This document shows positions 28,266 through 37,318 of a stretch of DNA of 64,000 nt, one piece after another. The DNA is from Reyranella sp. (GTDB lineage Bacteria > Pseudomonadota > Alphaproteobacteria > Reyranellales > Reyranellaceae): NCBI RefSeq assembly GCF_004297405.1, contig NZ_SCVC01000035.1, positions 29,250-93,249 on the forward strand. Reading direction: 5' to 3'. A program made the translations under genes and the position numbers. Every line of letters starts with the position of its first letter. The stretch's first letter is position 1. The notes beneath the pieces were generated by a model that saw nothing but the letters and a program-made list of their open reading frames with translations, ran no database searches and was not told the DNA's origin.

Positions 28266-29797
28266 TGAAGATCCGTGCCCAAATCGCGATGGTGATGAAC
28301 CTCGACAAATGCATCGGCTGTCATACCTGCTCGGTGACCTGCAAGCAGGTTTGGACGTCCCGCCAGGGCATGGAATATGCCTGGTTCAACAATGTCGAGA
28401 CCAAGCCGGGCATCGGCTATCCCAAGGATTGGGAGAACCAAGAACGCTGGCAGGGCGGCTGGAAGCGCAAGAAGAACGGCAAGATCGTGCCCAAGCAGGG
28501 CGGCCGACTATCGATCCTGGCCAAGATCTTCGCCAATCCGCATCTGCCCGAGATCGACGACTATTACGAGCCCTTCACCTTTGACTACGAGCATCTCCAG
28601 CACGCGAAGGAGTCGCCGACGACCCCGGTGGCGCGGCCGTTGTCGCTGCTCACTGGCAAGCCGATGGAGAAGATCGAGTGGGGCCCGAACTGGGAGGAGA
28701 TCCTCGGCGGCGAATTCGATAAGCGCTCGCAGGATTACAATTTCGAGGCCGTGCAGAAGGACATCTATGGCCAGTTCGAAAACACCTTCATGATGTATCT
28801 GCCGAGGCTATGTGAGCATTGCCTCAACCCGGCCTGCGTCGCATCCTGCCCGTCCGGCTCGATCTACAAGCGCGAGGAGGACGGCATCGTCCTCATCGAT
28901 CAGGACAAATGCCGCGGCTGGCGCATGTGCGTTTCCGGCTGCCCTTACAAGAAGATTTATTACAACTGGAGCTCGGGTAAGGCGGAGAAGTGCATCTTCT
29001 GCTATCCGCGCATCGAGGCCGGCCAACCAACCGTCTGCTCCGAAACTTGCGTCGGCCGCATCCGCTATCTCGGCGTGCTGCTCTACGATGCGGACGGCAT
29101 CGAGAAGGCGGCGTCGGTGGAGGATGAAAAGGACCTCTACGAGGAGCAACTGAAGCTGTTCCTCGATCCAAACGATCCGGCGGTGCAGGCACAGGCGCGC
29201 GCCGATGGCGTGCCGGATGCTTGGCTGGAAGCGGCGAGGCACTCGCCCGCCTACAAGATGGCGGTGGACTGGAAGATCGCCTTCCCACTGCACCCTGAAT
29301 ACCGCACCCTGCCGATGGTCTGGTATGTGCCTCCACTGTCGCCGATCCAGTCGCATACCAATGCCGGCGCGATCGATACCGTGGGCGAACTGCCGGACGT
29401 ACGTTCGCTGCGCATCCCGGTGCGCTACCTCGCCAACCTGCTGACCGCCGGCGCCGAGGAGCCGGTCGTGACGGCATTGGAGCGGCTGTTCGCCATGCGC
29501 ATCCACTATCGCCAGCGCCAGCTCGGCGAGGGCGATGGCATGGCAGTGCTCGAACAGGCGGGTCTCAGCCTGGCCCAGGTCGAAGACATGCACCGCTACC
29601 TTTCCATCGCCAACTATGAGGACCGCTTCGTCATCCCGACCAGCCACCGTGAGGACGCGGAAGACGCCTATGGCCTGAAAGGGGCCTGCGGTTTCTCCTT
29701 CGGCGATGGCTGCGATCATGGTCCGTCACCCTCCAGCCTGTTCGGCGGCAAGATGGGTCAACGCAAGATCACGCCGATGCGCCCGCTGGACAATTGA
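28265..29797 (+). CDS. narH: Respiratory nitrate reductase beta subunit NarH
   Basis: This 510-residue protein has the four cysteine groups of NarH: CIGCHTCSVTC (about 16-26), CEHCLNPACVASCPSG (about 183-198), CRGWRMCVSGCPYKK (about 216-230; the Trp in place of a fourth Cys marks the [3Fe-4S] cluster) and CIFC...CSETC (about 243-263). It passes electrons from NarI to NarG. The start MKIRAQIAMVMNLDKC is chosen because it overlaps the narG stop and begins the conserved domain. Confidence 0.96.
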   Translation: MKIRAQIAMVMNLDKCIGCHTCSVTCKQVWTSRQGMEYAWFNNVETKPGIGYPKDWENQERWQGGWKRKKNGKIVPKQGGRLSILAKIFANPHLPEIDDYYEPFTFDYEHLQHAKESPTTPVARPLSLLTGKPMEKIEWGPNWEEILGGEFDKRSQDYNFEAVQKDIYGQFENTFMMYLPRLCEHCLNPACVASCPSGSIYKREEDGIVLIDQDKCRGWRMCVSGCPYKKIYYNWSSGKAEKCIFCYPRIEAGQPTVCSETCVGRIRYLGVLLYDADGIEKAASVEDEKDLYEEQLKLFLDPNDPAVQAQARADGVPDAWLEAARHSPAYKMAVDWKIAFPLHPEYRTLPMVWYVPPLSPIQSHTNAGAIDTVGELPDVRSLRIPVRYLANLLTAGAEEPVVTALERLFAMRIHYRQRQLGEGDGMAVLEQAGLSLAQVEDMHRYLSIANYEDRFVIPTSHREDAEDAYGLKGACGFSFGDGCDHGPSPSSLFGGKMGQRKITPMRPLDN

Positions 29798-29807
29798 GGA
29801 GGCCTGC

Positions 29808-30431
29808 ATGACCGTCCTTTTCAAGGCGTTCAGCGCGCTGCTTTCCTATCCGACCGAGGAGATGCGCGAAGCTCTGCCGGAGATCGCCGAAGTGGTGCGG
29901 ACTTCGCGATTGGTTGCTCCACGCGAGCGCGACGCGCTGCTCGCCCTGATCGACGAAATCGGGCGTGGCGATCAGCTTGCAGCAGAGGAGCGTTACGTCG
30001 ACCTGTTCGACCGAGGCAGAGCGCTGTCGCTGCATCTGTTCGAGCATCTGCACGGTGAGAGCCGCGATCGCGGATCGGCGATGGTCGAACTGAAACAGCT
30101 CTATGGCGCCGCCAGCTACGAACTGACAGCAAGCGAGTTGCCGGACTATCTGCCGGTGGTGCTCGAGTATCTCAGCCTGCGCAGCCTTGCCGAGGCGCGC
30201 GAGATGCTGGCCGATTGCGCGCATATCCTGCGTTCGATCGCCCGCTCGCTGATCGGCCGCGAAAGCCGCTACACCGCAGTGCTGCAGGCGTTGCTCGTCA
30301 TCGCGGGCGAAAGCCCGGTCGATGCATCCAGAGTAAAGGCCATGAAGGAGCGCCACGAGGCGCTCGACCGCGACTGGTTCGAGCGGCCGGCCTTCGACGA
30401 GCCTGCGCCTTCCAGCCGCCCCGTACCTTAG
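29808..30431 (+). CDS. narJ: Nitrate reductase assembly chaperone NarJ
   Basis: This 207-residue helical TorD-family chaperone shows the family core ERYVDLFDRGRALSLHLFEH (about 65-84) and SELPDYLPVVLEYLS (about 110-124). NarJ inserts the molybdenum cofactor into NarG and keeps the apo-complex off the membrane. The start at 29808 has an excellent ribosome-binding site (GAGGAGG at 29796-29802); the longer open frame upstream overlaps narH. Confidence 0.93.
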   Translation: MTVLFKAFSALLSYPTEEMREALPEIAEVVRTSRLVAPRERDALLALIDEIGRGDQLAAEERYVDLFDRGRALSLHLFEHLHGESRDRGSAMVELKQLYGAASYELTASELPDYLPVVLEYLSLRSLAEAREMLADCAHILRSIARSLIGRESRYTAVLQALLVIAGESPVDASRVKAMKERHEALDRDWFERPAFDEPAPSSRPVP

Positions 30432-30443
30432 GGAGGAACGCCC

Positions 30444-31160
30444 GTGTCCAACCCCTATGTCAACACGCTGCTCTTCGGCATCTATCCCTATCTCTGTCTC
30501 GCCGTGCTCCTGCTCGGCAGCCTGATCCGCTTCGACCGCGACCCCTATACCTGGAAAAGCGATTCCTCGCAGATGCTGCGCGCAGGATGGCTGCGCATCG
30601 GCTCCAACCTGTTCCACTATGGCATTCTGGTCGTCATCTTCGGTCATTTTGTCGGCTTCCTAGCCCCGCATTGGATGGTCGATTGGGCATTGTCGCCGAT
30701 CGCCCACCAGTTGCTTGCCATGGTGGTGGGCGGCATTGCCGGCGCCATCGCCATCATCGGTCTCACGATGCTGATCTGGCGGCGCCTGTCGGATCCGCGC
30801 ATTCGCCTCAACAGCCGCAAATGGGACATTGCCGTGGTGCTGATGCTGTGGTGCCAGCTGGCGCTTGGCCTGCTCACCGTGCCGCTGTCGGCCTCACATA
30901 TGGATGGCGTGCTGTTCGAGACGCTGACCAGCTATGTGAAGGGCATCGTCACGCTGGATGTCAGCGTTGCGGCGCTGATGATCGACGTGCCCCTGACCTA
31001 CAAGCTGCACATACTGCTCGGCTTCAGCCTGTTCCTGGTCTCTCCTTTCACGCGCATGATCCATATCTGGAGCGGGGCTGGGACACTTGCCTATCTCGTC
31101 CGCCCTTATCAGATCGTGCGCACCCGCAAGAAGATCATCAAGGAGTCGGCGCGGTCATGA
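30444..31160 (+). CDS. narI: Nitrate reductase gamma subunit NarI (cytochrome b)
   Basis: This 238-residue protein has five membrane helices and heme-ligand histidines in the expected segments (NLFHYGILVVIFGHFVGF about 54-71; YKLHILLGFSLFLVSPFTR about 189-207). It oxidises quinol and feeds electrons to NarH. The start is a GTG preceded by GGGAGG. The stop overlaps the ppiC start as ATGA. Confidence 0.94.
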   Translation: MSNPYVNTLLFGIYPYLCLAVLLLGSLIRFDRDPYTWKSDSSQMLRAGWLRIGSNLFHYGILVVIFGHFVGFLAPHWMVDWALSPIAHQLLAMVVGGIAGAIAIIGLTMLIWRRLSDPRIRLNSRKWDIAVVLMLWCQLALGLLTVPLSASHMDGVLFETLTSYVKGIVTLDVSVAALMIDVPLTYKLHILLGFSLFLVSPFTRMIHIWSGAGTLAYLVRPYQIVRTRKKIIKESARS

Positions 31161-31873
31161 TCGTCTCGGTCAATGGCTTGGCGGTGGTATCGGCGGATGC
31201 TTCCACCGAACTGGCAGCAGCGCGTGAGTTGCTACGGCAACGGGCGGTGGCGGTCGAATTGCTTTCCCCGAATGAGGTCGACGACGAGGCGATCACGGAA
31301 GCGATCGAGAAACTGCTCGCCGACGAGGTGAAGGTGCCGGCGCCGACGGAGGCTGAATGTCGTCGCTATTACGAGACGCATGGGAAAGCTTTCGCCAGCG
31401 GGGAGTTGGTGCATGCAAGGCATATCCTTTTCCAGGTGACCCCGGCCGTCCACATCCCTGAAATCCGCGCCCGCGCCGAACAGGCACTGAATCAACTCCT
31501 GGCCGAACCGGACAGGTTCGCCGCGTTGGCCGCCGAGCTTTCCAATTGTCCGTCCGGCCAGCAGGACGGCAATCTCGGCCAGATCGGCCGTGGCGACACG
31601 GTCCCGGAATTTGAAGCAGCCCTGTTCCGACTCGGTGCTGCCGGCGTGCTGCCCGAACTGGTCAAGACCCGCTACGGCTTCCACATCGTGGCCGTCGACA
31701 GGACCATTCCCGGAGACCGGCTGCCCTTCGAAGCAGTGCACGACGAAATCGCGGAAACACTAAAGGCGAGTGTCGAGGAAAACGCTCTCAGGCAATATAT
31801 CTCGATCCTGGCCGGCCAGGCCGAGATCATCGGCGCCAAACTCGACGCCGCGAGTTCGCCTTTGGTGCAATAG
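31157..31873 (+). CDS. Parvulin-type peptidyl-prolyl isomerase at the end of the nar operon
   Basis: This 238-residue protein has an N-terminal helical chaperone-like part (about 1-85) and a PpiC rotamase domain (about 90-190; GELVHARHILFQV, GNLGQIGRGDTVPEFE, KTRYGFHIVAVD). No signal peptide is visible, so it should act in the cytoplasm, like NifM-type parvulins. Its ATG overlaps the narI stop, so it is part of the nar transcript and may help fold or mature the nitrate reductase. Similar genes follow narI in other proteobacteria. Confidence 0.9.
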   Translation: MIVSVNGLAVVSADASTELAAARELLRQRAVAVELLSPNEVDDEAITEAIEKLLADEVKVPAPTEAECRRYYETHGKAFASGELVHARHILFQVTPAVHIPEIRARAEQALNQLLAEPDRFAALAAELSNCPSGQQDGNLGQIGRGDTVPEFEAALFRLGAAGVLPELVKTRYGFHIVAVDRTIPGDRLPFEAVHDEIAETLKASVEENALRQYISILAGQAEIIGAKLDAASSPLVQ

Positions 31874-32327
31874 CTTCTCGAAACGTATCCTGCGGGCAGT
31901 GCTTTTCCAACGGCTCCGCCGGTTAACATCCTGTCAACAATGAGGTGCGAACTTGCCCTTCAAGTTCGTCTGCAGAAGCTCTCTCTTCTGAATAGAGACG
32001 GCTTGCCGCTAACCCTCAAAGGTGAGGAAAAGAACTATCCCGAACGCCCTAGATTGGGATGAGGGAACTTTGGCGCGGTACCTCGGTACGCGTCCGACAC
32101 GCCATGCCGAGGCTTTGCCACGCTGCCGTTCCCTGGAGTCGCCAAGGCCAAGCAGACCGCCGCGAGTTCCTCACTTCTGGCGCCCTACCAATGGGGCTTC
32201 CAAGGGGCCGGCTGCGCCTGAGGGATAGACCGGAACCGATCCGATCCCCAGACCGTTTTCCGTCTTTAAGAAGACAGAATGCTCGAGCAATGGGGACGTT
32301 CAAACATCTTGGTTTGGAGAAATAGAG
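31874..32327. other. Intergenic region after the nar operon
   Basis: This stretch of 454 bases holds no recognised gene. It contains a perfect 8-base inverted repeat at 31948-31968 (CGAACTTG, loop CCCTT, CAAGTTCG) without a T-run, a possible weak terminator of the nar operon. The remaining short open frames have no recognisable content. Confidence 0.5.
31948..31968. terminator. Inverted repeat downstream of narI-ppiC
   Basis: A perfect 8-base stem with a 5-base loop lies 75 bases after the ppiC stop. No T-run follows, so termination is uncertain. Confidence 0.3.
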
Positions 32328-32648
32328 ATGTTGAAGCTCTTTCTGAAACCGATGCTCGTTGTCGGCATAGGCATCGCCGGGACGGCATGCCAAGGCGACA
32401 ACTACGCCGCGCCGCGCGGCTACTATCAGCCGGCACCGGCGGGCTACAACAACCCGTACTACAACAGCGGCTATGTCAATCAGCAGAGGAACTACGGCTG
32501 GTACAACCAGGGGGACGGCCGTCGCTATGCCACGGTGACCGTGACGAACCGCGGCCAGAACGGATATCGTGACGACGTCGTTCAGCAGCAGGTGATGTGC
32601 GGGAGCCAGTACTACGATGGCTACCGTAACCGCACCGCGCGGTGCTGA
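32328..32648 (+). CDS. Small secreted Tyr/Asn-rich protein
   Basis: This 106-residue protein has a hydrophobic N-terminus (about 1-20; LVVGIGIAGTAC). The Cys at 21 could be a lipoprotein acceptor, but the site is weak. The mature part is rich in Tyr, Asn, Gly and Gln (YYQPAPAGYNNPYYN) and ends with a separated Cys pair. A ribosome-binding site (GGAG) lies just upstream. Function unknown; it probably sits in the envelope. Confidence 0.6.
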   Translation: MLKLFLKPMLVVGIGIAGTACQGDNYAAPRGYYQPAPAGYNNPYYNSGYVNQQRNYGWYNQGDGRRYATVTVTNRGQNGYRDDVVQQQVMCGSQYYDGYRNRTARC

Positions 32649-32734
32649 TCGCGCCCAAGCGCCCGCTCATATGAATCGCGCCCGCCGTCGGAGGTGAAGA
32701 GTCACGAGCGGACAGCTCTACAAGTGCGCGGGCT

Positions 32735-32929
32735 ACGGCGCCTAGGCACCAGACTCACCGGATCCGATCTCCGGCGAGCAGCCTCGCGCGGGCCGGCGAG
32801 GTCCTGGCGAAGGCCGGCATCGGCATTTTCTTGGGCAACTCTGGCAGTGTGAATCGGTTCGTTATTGATGGAATAGATATCGGTGTGCTCCGCGCCGAAA
32901 TCCAGTCCAAATACAAGTGGCAGTTGTAA
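32735..32929 (+). pseudogene. Possible gene remnant
   Basis: An open frame without a start runs to TAA at 32927-32929. Its last 40 codons read like genuine protein (LARAGEVLAKAG, GIFLGNSGSVNRFVIDGID, VLRAEIQSKYKWQL). I do not recognise the family. It sits in a 594-base stretch (32649-33242) with no intact gene. Confidence 0.35.
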
Positions 32930-33044
32930 GCGCTACCGCCACACTCAGCGCGACGTAGACCATGGGGGTATGACTACCCAACCGCATGAGCCAGCCTGCA
33001 AAAAAATGGCGTGCCCGGAGTAGTCAAAAGAGAGAACTGGAGTG

Positions 33045-33084
33045 CTGCTCTCCGAAGGCAGAGGTCGTGAGTTCGAATCCCGCC
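33045..33084 (+). other. tRNA-like 3' half fragment
   Basis: A 5-base anticodon-type stem (CTGCT/GGCAG) with the 7-base loop CTCCGAA would give anticodon CCG (Arg). It is followed by a TTCGAAT T-loop with a 5-base stem that has one mismatch. The 5' half and the acceptor stem are missing, so this is not a working tRNA. It may be an attachment-site relic. Confidence 0.3.
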
Positions 33085-33242
33085 AAGTCTTGGAGACTGG
33101 GAGACACTCTGCGCCGAGTAGCAGAACACCGGATACTCGGTGAACGGCGGGTTTGCCGACTGCATCCGTTCACCGTCCCGGAGCAGACGAGCTTGGCTCT
33201 CCTCTCCTGTCTCCAGGGGCGATCCCGGATTGCTTTGCGGCC

Positions 33243-34775
33243 TCACCGGTTCGGCGGGTCGCCGAAGGCGGGGACCTTCAGGTCGGCCACGCAGCTCACG
33301 TCGGGCTTCTGCCTGGGCTCGGCGATGAATGCCGCCATCACCTTCCGGGCGCATTCCGACTTGGGCAGGACATAGTGGCCGCTCCCGGGGAGGACGATCA
33401 GGGTGCTGCCGGGAATGGGCTTGGCAGCCTCGGCGGCGGCGTGCGCCGAGGTGAGCGCGTCGAAGCTGCCGGCAATCACCAAGGTCGGGATGGCATTGCG
33501 CGTCACCTCGCGCTGCGAAGCCGGCGCCCTAGCGACCTTCCAAGCCTTGCAGATGTCCTTCATGAACGGAAACTGAGGCGACTGCGACAGGACCGAGTCA
33601 GGGTAGCCGGGGAAAGCCTTCCTGCCGGCCGCCAGGACGCTGTCGGCCGGCTCATAGGGCGCCCATTCGCTGCAGACCACGCCGTTGAGCAGCCCGAAGC
33701 TCAGCGGCTCGGTCGTGTGGGTGAAGCCGATGGCCGCGATCGAGGCCGCCACGTCGTCCATCCTGCCGCCTGCGGCATCGTAGAGCAGCGTCGGCAGCCG
33801 GCTGCCGAACAGCTCACTGACGCCACCCGCCCAATAGGCGATCGCGGCGCCGTCGACCACGACGTCGACCGGCTCGGCGCCGGCTTCTGGCTTGTCGCCA
33901 GGAACCAGAACCGGCGCGACGCGCTTGCGGTACGGCGTCGCCTCGTACTTCCGCACCAGAGCGGCCAGCGTTCCCATCGGATCGGGATAGCGCACATGGC
34001 AGGCCGGGTCGGCGGCGCACGACGCGAAGATAGCGTCGAGGCCTTCGCGCTGCATCGTCCAGAACACGGCGATCGTCGCCATGAAGTTTGGCAGCACTGA
34101 ATCGAGAGTGACGCTGCGCACACCTTCTGGATGCTGGCGCATGTAGGTGAGCGCGAGGTCGGTGCCGTAGGACACGCCGAGCACGTTCCATTCAGCGATG
34201 CCCAGCGCCTGACGCAGCTCGGCGAAATCGGTCGCGCTTTCGGTGGTGTTGTAGCCGCCGAGATCGACACCCTGCGCCACGAGGCGCTTGCGGCAGGCCT
34301 CGTTCGCGTCAACGTAGAGCTGGCGGGCTTCGGGGCCGTTGCGCATCACGCCCACCATGGGAGCGTTAGTACCGTCCACCTCGGGGCAAATCAGAGACGG
34401 CCTGGCATAGAGCGAGCCGCGCTGGCCGAGCATGATCACGTCGCGGGTCGCGTTGATGTTGGCCGCGACCATGACGTCGGCCGACGGCAGCACCGGACCG
34501 CCCGGTCCACCTTCCATGTAGACGATCGGATCGGCGCCCTGCCTGGCGCGCGCCGCCAGGATGACCACCGGCAGGCGGATCGGCAGGCTGTCCGCCTTGG
34601 TGCGATTCTCCGGCACGGTCAGCCAGCCGCAGCGTGCCTGCGCGAGCGCCGCGACCGAGTCGTTGGTCTTGGGGCATTCGCCCGGCTCGAAAGTCGCGGC
34701 GCCGGCGGGCAGGGCGAACAGGGCAGCGGTCGTCGCGACCGAGGCGAGGAGACTCCGGTACGGGCTGCCCTTCAT
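33243..34775 (-). CDS. Secreted alpha/beta hydrolase, tripeptidyl-aminopeptidase type
   Basis: This protein is 510 residues from the ATG at 34775, which starts a clear signal peptide (1-26; ends AGAA). The alpha/beta-hydrolase core follows: oxyanion region YMEGGPGGP (about 85-93), GQRGSLYA, nucleophile elbow GVSYGT (about 190-195; Ser in GxSxG), and a C-terminal TAP-like domain with PTLVIAGSFDALT and the catalytic His in GSGHYVLP. Such enzymes are secreted exopeptidases or esterases. It runs downstream of the serine hydrolase gene at 34811-35959, 35 bases apart, likely one operon. The long open frame upstream of the chosen start is antisense shadow. Confidence 0.85.
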   Translation of the reverse strand: MKGSPYRSLLASVATTAALFALPAGAATFEPGECPKTNDSVAALAQARCGWLTVPENRTKADSLPIRLPVVILAARARQGADPIVYMEGGPGGPVLPSADVMVAANINATRDVIMLGQRGSLYARPSLICPEVDGTNAPMVGVMRNGPEARQLYVDANEACRKRLVAQGVDLGGYNTTESATDFAELRQALGIAEWNVLGVSYGTDLALTYMRQHPEGVRSVTLDSVLPNFMATIAVFWTMQREGLDAIFASCAADPACHVRYPDPMGTLAALVRKYEATPYRKRVAPVLVPGDKPEAGAEPVDVVVDGAAIAYWAGGVSELFGSRLPTLLYDAAGGRMDDVAASIAAIGFTHTTEPLSFGLLNGVVCSEWAPYEPADSVLAAGRKAFPGYPDSVLSQSPQFPFMKDICKAWKVARAPASQREVTRNAIPTLVIAGSFDALTSAHAAAEAAKPIPGSTLIVLPGSGHYVLPKSECARKVMAAFIAEPRQKPDVSCVADLKVPAFGDPPNR

Positions 34776-34810
34776 GAAAGACCCTCGATCTTCAGGTACC
34801 GTTCCGGTGC

Positions 34811-35959
34811 CTATTTCGGCAACGTGGTCGCCCGCATCGGCTCGAAGGCGGCCATTGCTGGCCCCAACGCCAGCGCGTTGTAGATTTCGCGGGCGACATC
34901 CCATGGCTTCCACCGACCGTGCGGCACGGTGTTGCCGAGCAGGGTGATGGCATGGCCGCTTGCCGGCACCAGCATGTTGACGTTGCCGTAGCCGGCCAGC
35001 CCACCTGCATGCCAGATCGCTCCGTTTGGCTCGATGAAGAGCCCGGCCGCGTAGATGGAGCGCGCCGCGCTTCCGAGCTCCGGCACGGTGAACATCTCCT
35101 TCAGCGTCGAGCGGGGCAGCAAGGCCGCATTCAGGATGGCGCGGTTCCAGCGCTGCATGTCGCCCACCGTGGAGGCGAGATTGCCTGAGGCGTACAAGCG
35201 GTCGCCGGGCGTGAGTGGCGCAGGCTTCCAACCGCTGCCCTGTGCCGCATAGCCTTCGGCGAAGTCCGTCTCGTGGCGGTTGCCGAGCATATAGGAGGAC
35301 GACATCCCCAGTGGGCGGAAGATGCGCTCCTCGATGAAGCGATCGAATGGCATGCCCGATACCCGAGCAACGACGACCCCGGCCAGGTCGTAGCCGCAGT
35401 TGCTGTAGGCATAGTGTGCGCCGGGCTCGAAATCGAGCTTCATGTCGTTGAGATTGGCGACGAGCGTCTTGTCGTCCACGCGGTTCTGGACCGGCGCCTC
35501 GCAGCTCGCGTCGACCGGGATGCCGCTCGTCATCGTCAGCGTCTGGCGCAAGGTCATCCGGCTCGCATACTTGTAGTCAGGCAGGTAGGCGGAAAGCGGT
35601 GCGTCGAGCGAGAGCTTGCCGTCGTCACGCAACAGCAGGACGCAGGCGGCCGTGAACTGCTTGCTCACCGAGGCCAGCGGGCAATGCGTGGATGGCCGCA
35701 TCGGGCTGTCCGGCGCGACCGCGCGCCGGCCAACCGCGCCCTCGGCGAGCGTCTCGCTGCGGTCACCGATCGACCAGGCGATGCCGGGAACAATGCCATT
35801 GTCGACCTCGCGCTGTAGGATGCGCTCGACGAAGGCACGCTGGCTGGCGTCGAACGGCTTGGCGCGGGCTTCCGAAGCGAGAGCGAGCAGCGACAGGGTC
35901 GAAAATCCGAACGCCAGGTGCCGGCGCGAAAGAGCTCTGTACGAATTCGGCCACTTCAT
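34811..35959 (-). CDS. Secreted serine hydrolase, beta-lactamase family (class C type)
   Basis: This protein is about 382 residues from the ATG at 35959. The N-terminus carries a twin-arginine-like signal (SRRHLAFGF followed by a hydrophobic stretch, cleavage near ASEARA). The active-site motifs of the class C/DD-peptidase fold are present: SVSK (about 94-97) and YSN (about 178-180). It may be an esterase, D-aminopeptidase or cell-wall enzyme; beta-lactam resistance is not implied. It is followed by the alpha/beta hydrolase. Confidence 0.85.
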   Translation of the reverse strand: MKWPNSYRALSRRHLAFGFSTLSLLALASEARAKPFDASQRAFVERILQREVDNGIVPGIAWSIGDRSETLAEGAVGRRAVAPDSPMRPSTHCPLASVSKQFTAACVLLLRDDGKLSLDAPLSAYLPDYKYASRMTLRQTLTMTSGIPVDASCEAPVQNRVDDKTLVANLNDMKLDFEPGAHYAYSNCGYDLAGVVVARVSGMPFDRFIEERIFRPLGMSSSYMLGNRHETDFAEGYAAQGSGWKPAPLTPGDRLYASGNLASTVGDMQRWNRAILNAALLPRSTLKEMFTVPELGSAARSIYAAGLFIEPNGAIWHAGGLAGYGNVNMLVPASGHAITLLGNTVPHGRWKPWDVAREIYNALALGPAMAAFEPMRATTLPK

Positions 35960-36002
35960 TCGATGGTTCCTCGTCGAGAGATTCAAGAGCGTAGCGCCAC
36001 CG

Positions 36003-36250
36003 TCAAAGGTAGCGTGTCGTCTGCTCGACCCCGAGTGCGGCTAGATCGGGATCGTGGGTAAGCGGCTGGGCAACCAGCGCGGACGCGACCAGGCGCTCGC
36101 CGATGGCGATACAGGGGCCGAAGCCGATCGAGGTGAGCGACGCAACCGAGGCGAAGGCGTAGCCGGAGCCTGACAGGTCTCATGCCGCTCCGTAGTCGCC
36201 GTAGACCAGCAGGCTGAAGCCCGGCAGCCACCGGCGCATCGTGCGGCCCC
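36003..36250 (-). pseudogene. 3' remnant of a TpsB (ShlB/FhaC) transporter gene
   Basis: The minus strand reads WLPGFSLLVYGDYGAA, an in-frame TGA (36182-36180), then GYAFASVASLTSIGFG, IAIGERLVASALVAQPL and a stop at 36005-36003. This matches the last 75 or so residues of the intact TpsB at 37319-39082 (LQDFSLFAYGDYGAV, GIGERLIATGLVAQPL). The copy lacks the rest of the gene, has an internal stop and lost the final Phe, so it is dead. The CPBP protease gene separates the two copies. Confidence 0.8.
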
Positions 36251-37141
36251 TCACGAGCGCAGTCCCAGGCGGCCGCGCGTGAAGACGATCAGCAGCAGCG
36301 CGAATCCGCCGAAGCCGATGACGAGCGCGAGATAGCCGTTCAGGATGCCGATGCTGGTCATACGGGTCGCGTCTGGAAAGTGAGCCCAGAGGATCGCATT
36401 GGGAAATGCGTCCATCGACGCATGCAGCAGGATCGCCATCAGCACGCTGCCGCCGGTATTGTTGAACACCCACGTGTAGATGACGGTCACGGCCGTGATC
36501 CAGACGATGTAGGCGGCAATGTTGGGGACGCTGGGCACCGTCCATTGCCCGCTGAACCAGATCGGCATGTGCCAGCAGGCCCAGAGCACGCCCAGGATCA
36601 GGCTCGCCTTCACCGGTCCGTGGAGCGCCTGCAGATGGGGCAGCGCATAGCCACGCCAGCCCATTTCCTCGCCCAACGGGCCGCCGGCGATCAGTGCCGG
36701 CCAGATGAAGAACACCACGTAGGACAGCAGCTCCGGCACGACGTCCATCGGCGTGGCGGAGGCCCAGATCCCCGGCAGGACGATCGTGCCGATGGTCTGG
36801 AGCAGCGGCAGGCCGATGAAGATGAACAGGTACCAGAAGATCCCGACGCGCCACTGCACGATCCTGCGCAGCAGCCGATCGACGCCCTCCCTCCCCTCGG
36901 TAAGGGCGGTGACGATGAACGCGGCCGAGGCCGGCCCCAGGGAGGTGGCGATGCCGGTCGCCATGGCGAAGCTCATCGGCGCCGTGAACGGCAGAACCCC
37001 GCGGCCCTCCCGCGAAAGCACGAACAGCCCCTCCACGAACCAGGTCACGGCGCAGGCGATCACGAAATACGCGACCAGCGGATGCTGACGGATCAGGCCG
37101 CGATCAGCCGCCGGTCCGGCAGCTGCCTTGTCGACTGACAT
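36251..37141 (-). CDS. CPBP-family intramembrane metalloprotease (CAAX-type)
   Basis: This protein is 296 residues from the ATG at 37141, with about 7-8 membrane helices. The CPBP motifs are present: GEEMGWRGYA (EExxxR, about 161-170), HMPIWFSG (about 198-205) and the C-terminal LLHASMDAF (about 245-253). Family members process prenylated-type or signal proteins, or confer self-immunity to peptides. No bacteriocin-like gene is seen next to it. It lies between the TpsB remnant and the intact tpsB, so it may have entered the locus within a duplicated tpsB. Confidence 0.87.
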   Translation of the reverse strand: MSVDKAAAGPAADRGLIRQHPLVAYFVIACAVTWFVEGLFVLSREGRGVLPFTAPMSFAMATGIATSLGPASAAFIVTALTEGREGVDRLLRRIVQWRVGIFWYLFIFIGLPLLQTIGTIVLPGIWASATPMDVVPELLSYVVFFIWPALIAGGPLGEEMGWRGYALPHLQALHGPVKASLILGVLWACWHMPIWFSGQWTVPSVPNIAAYIVWITAVTVIYTWVFNNTGGSVLMAILLHASMDAFPNAILWAHFPDATRMTSIGILNGYLALVIGFGGFALLLIVFTRGRLGLRS

Positions 37142-37318
37142 GATGACTCCCCCTGCACTGGCTCCGAACTCCGCCCGATGTCCTGGCGGCGGCGGCGACA
37201 CTACTGCCCCGGATCGCTGCACTTCCGTGCCGTTCAAAGCCCCTTCGGGATTTTCTTCGGCCATGACCTGAACCGCGGGTACGATGTGACCTCACCACTT
37301 GGCTCTCCGAAAGAACGA

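Noticed and set aside
33045..33084. An intact tRNA gene
   Set aside because: There is no acceptor stem, D-arm or CCA end, and the T-stem has a mismatch. Kept only as a fragment.
34811..35959. A beta-lactam resistance gene
   Set aside because: SxxK and YxN motifs are shared by many esterases and peptidases of this fold; no sign points to a true beta-lactamase.
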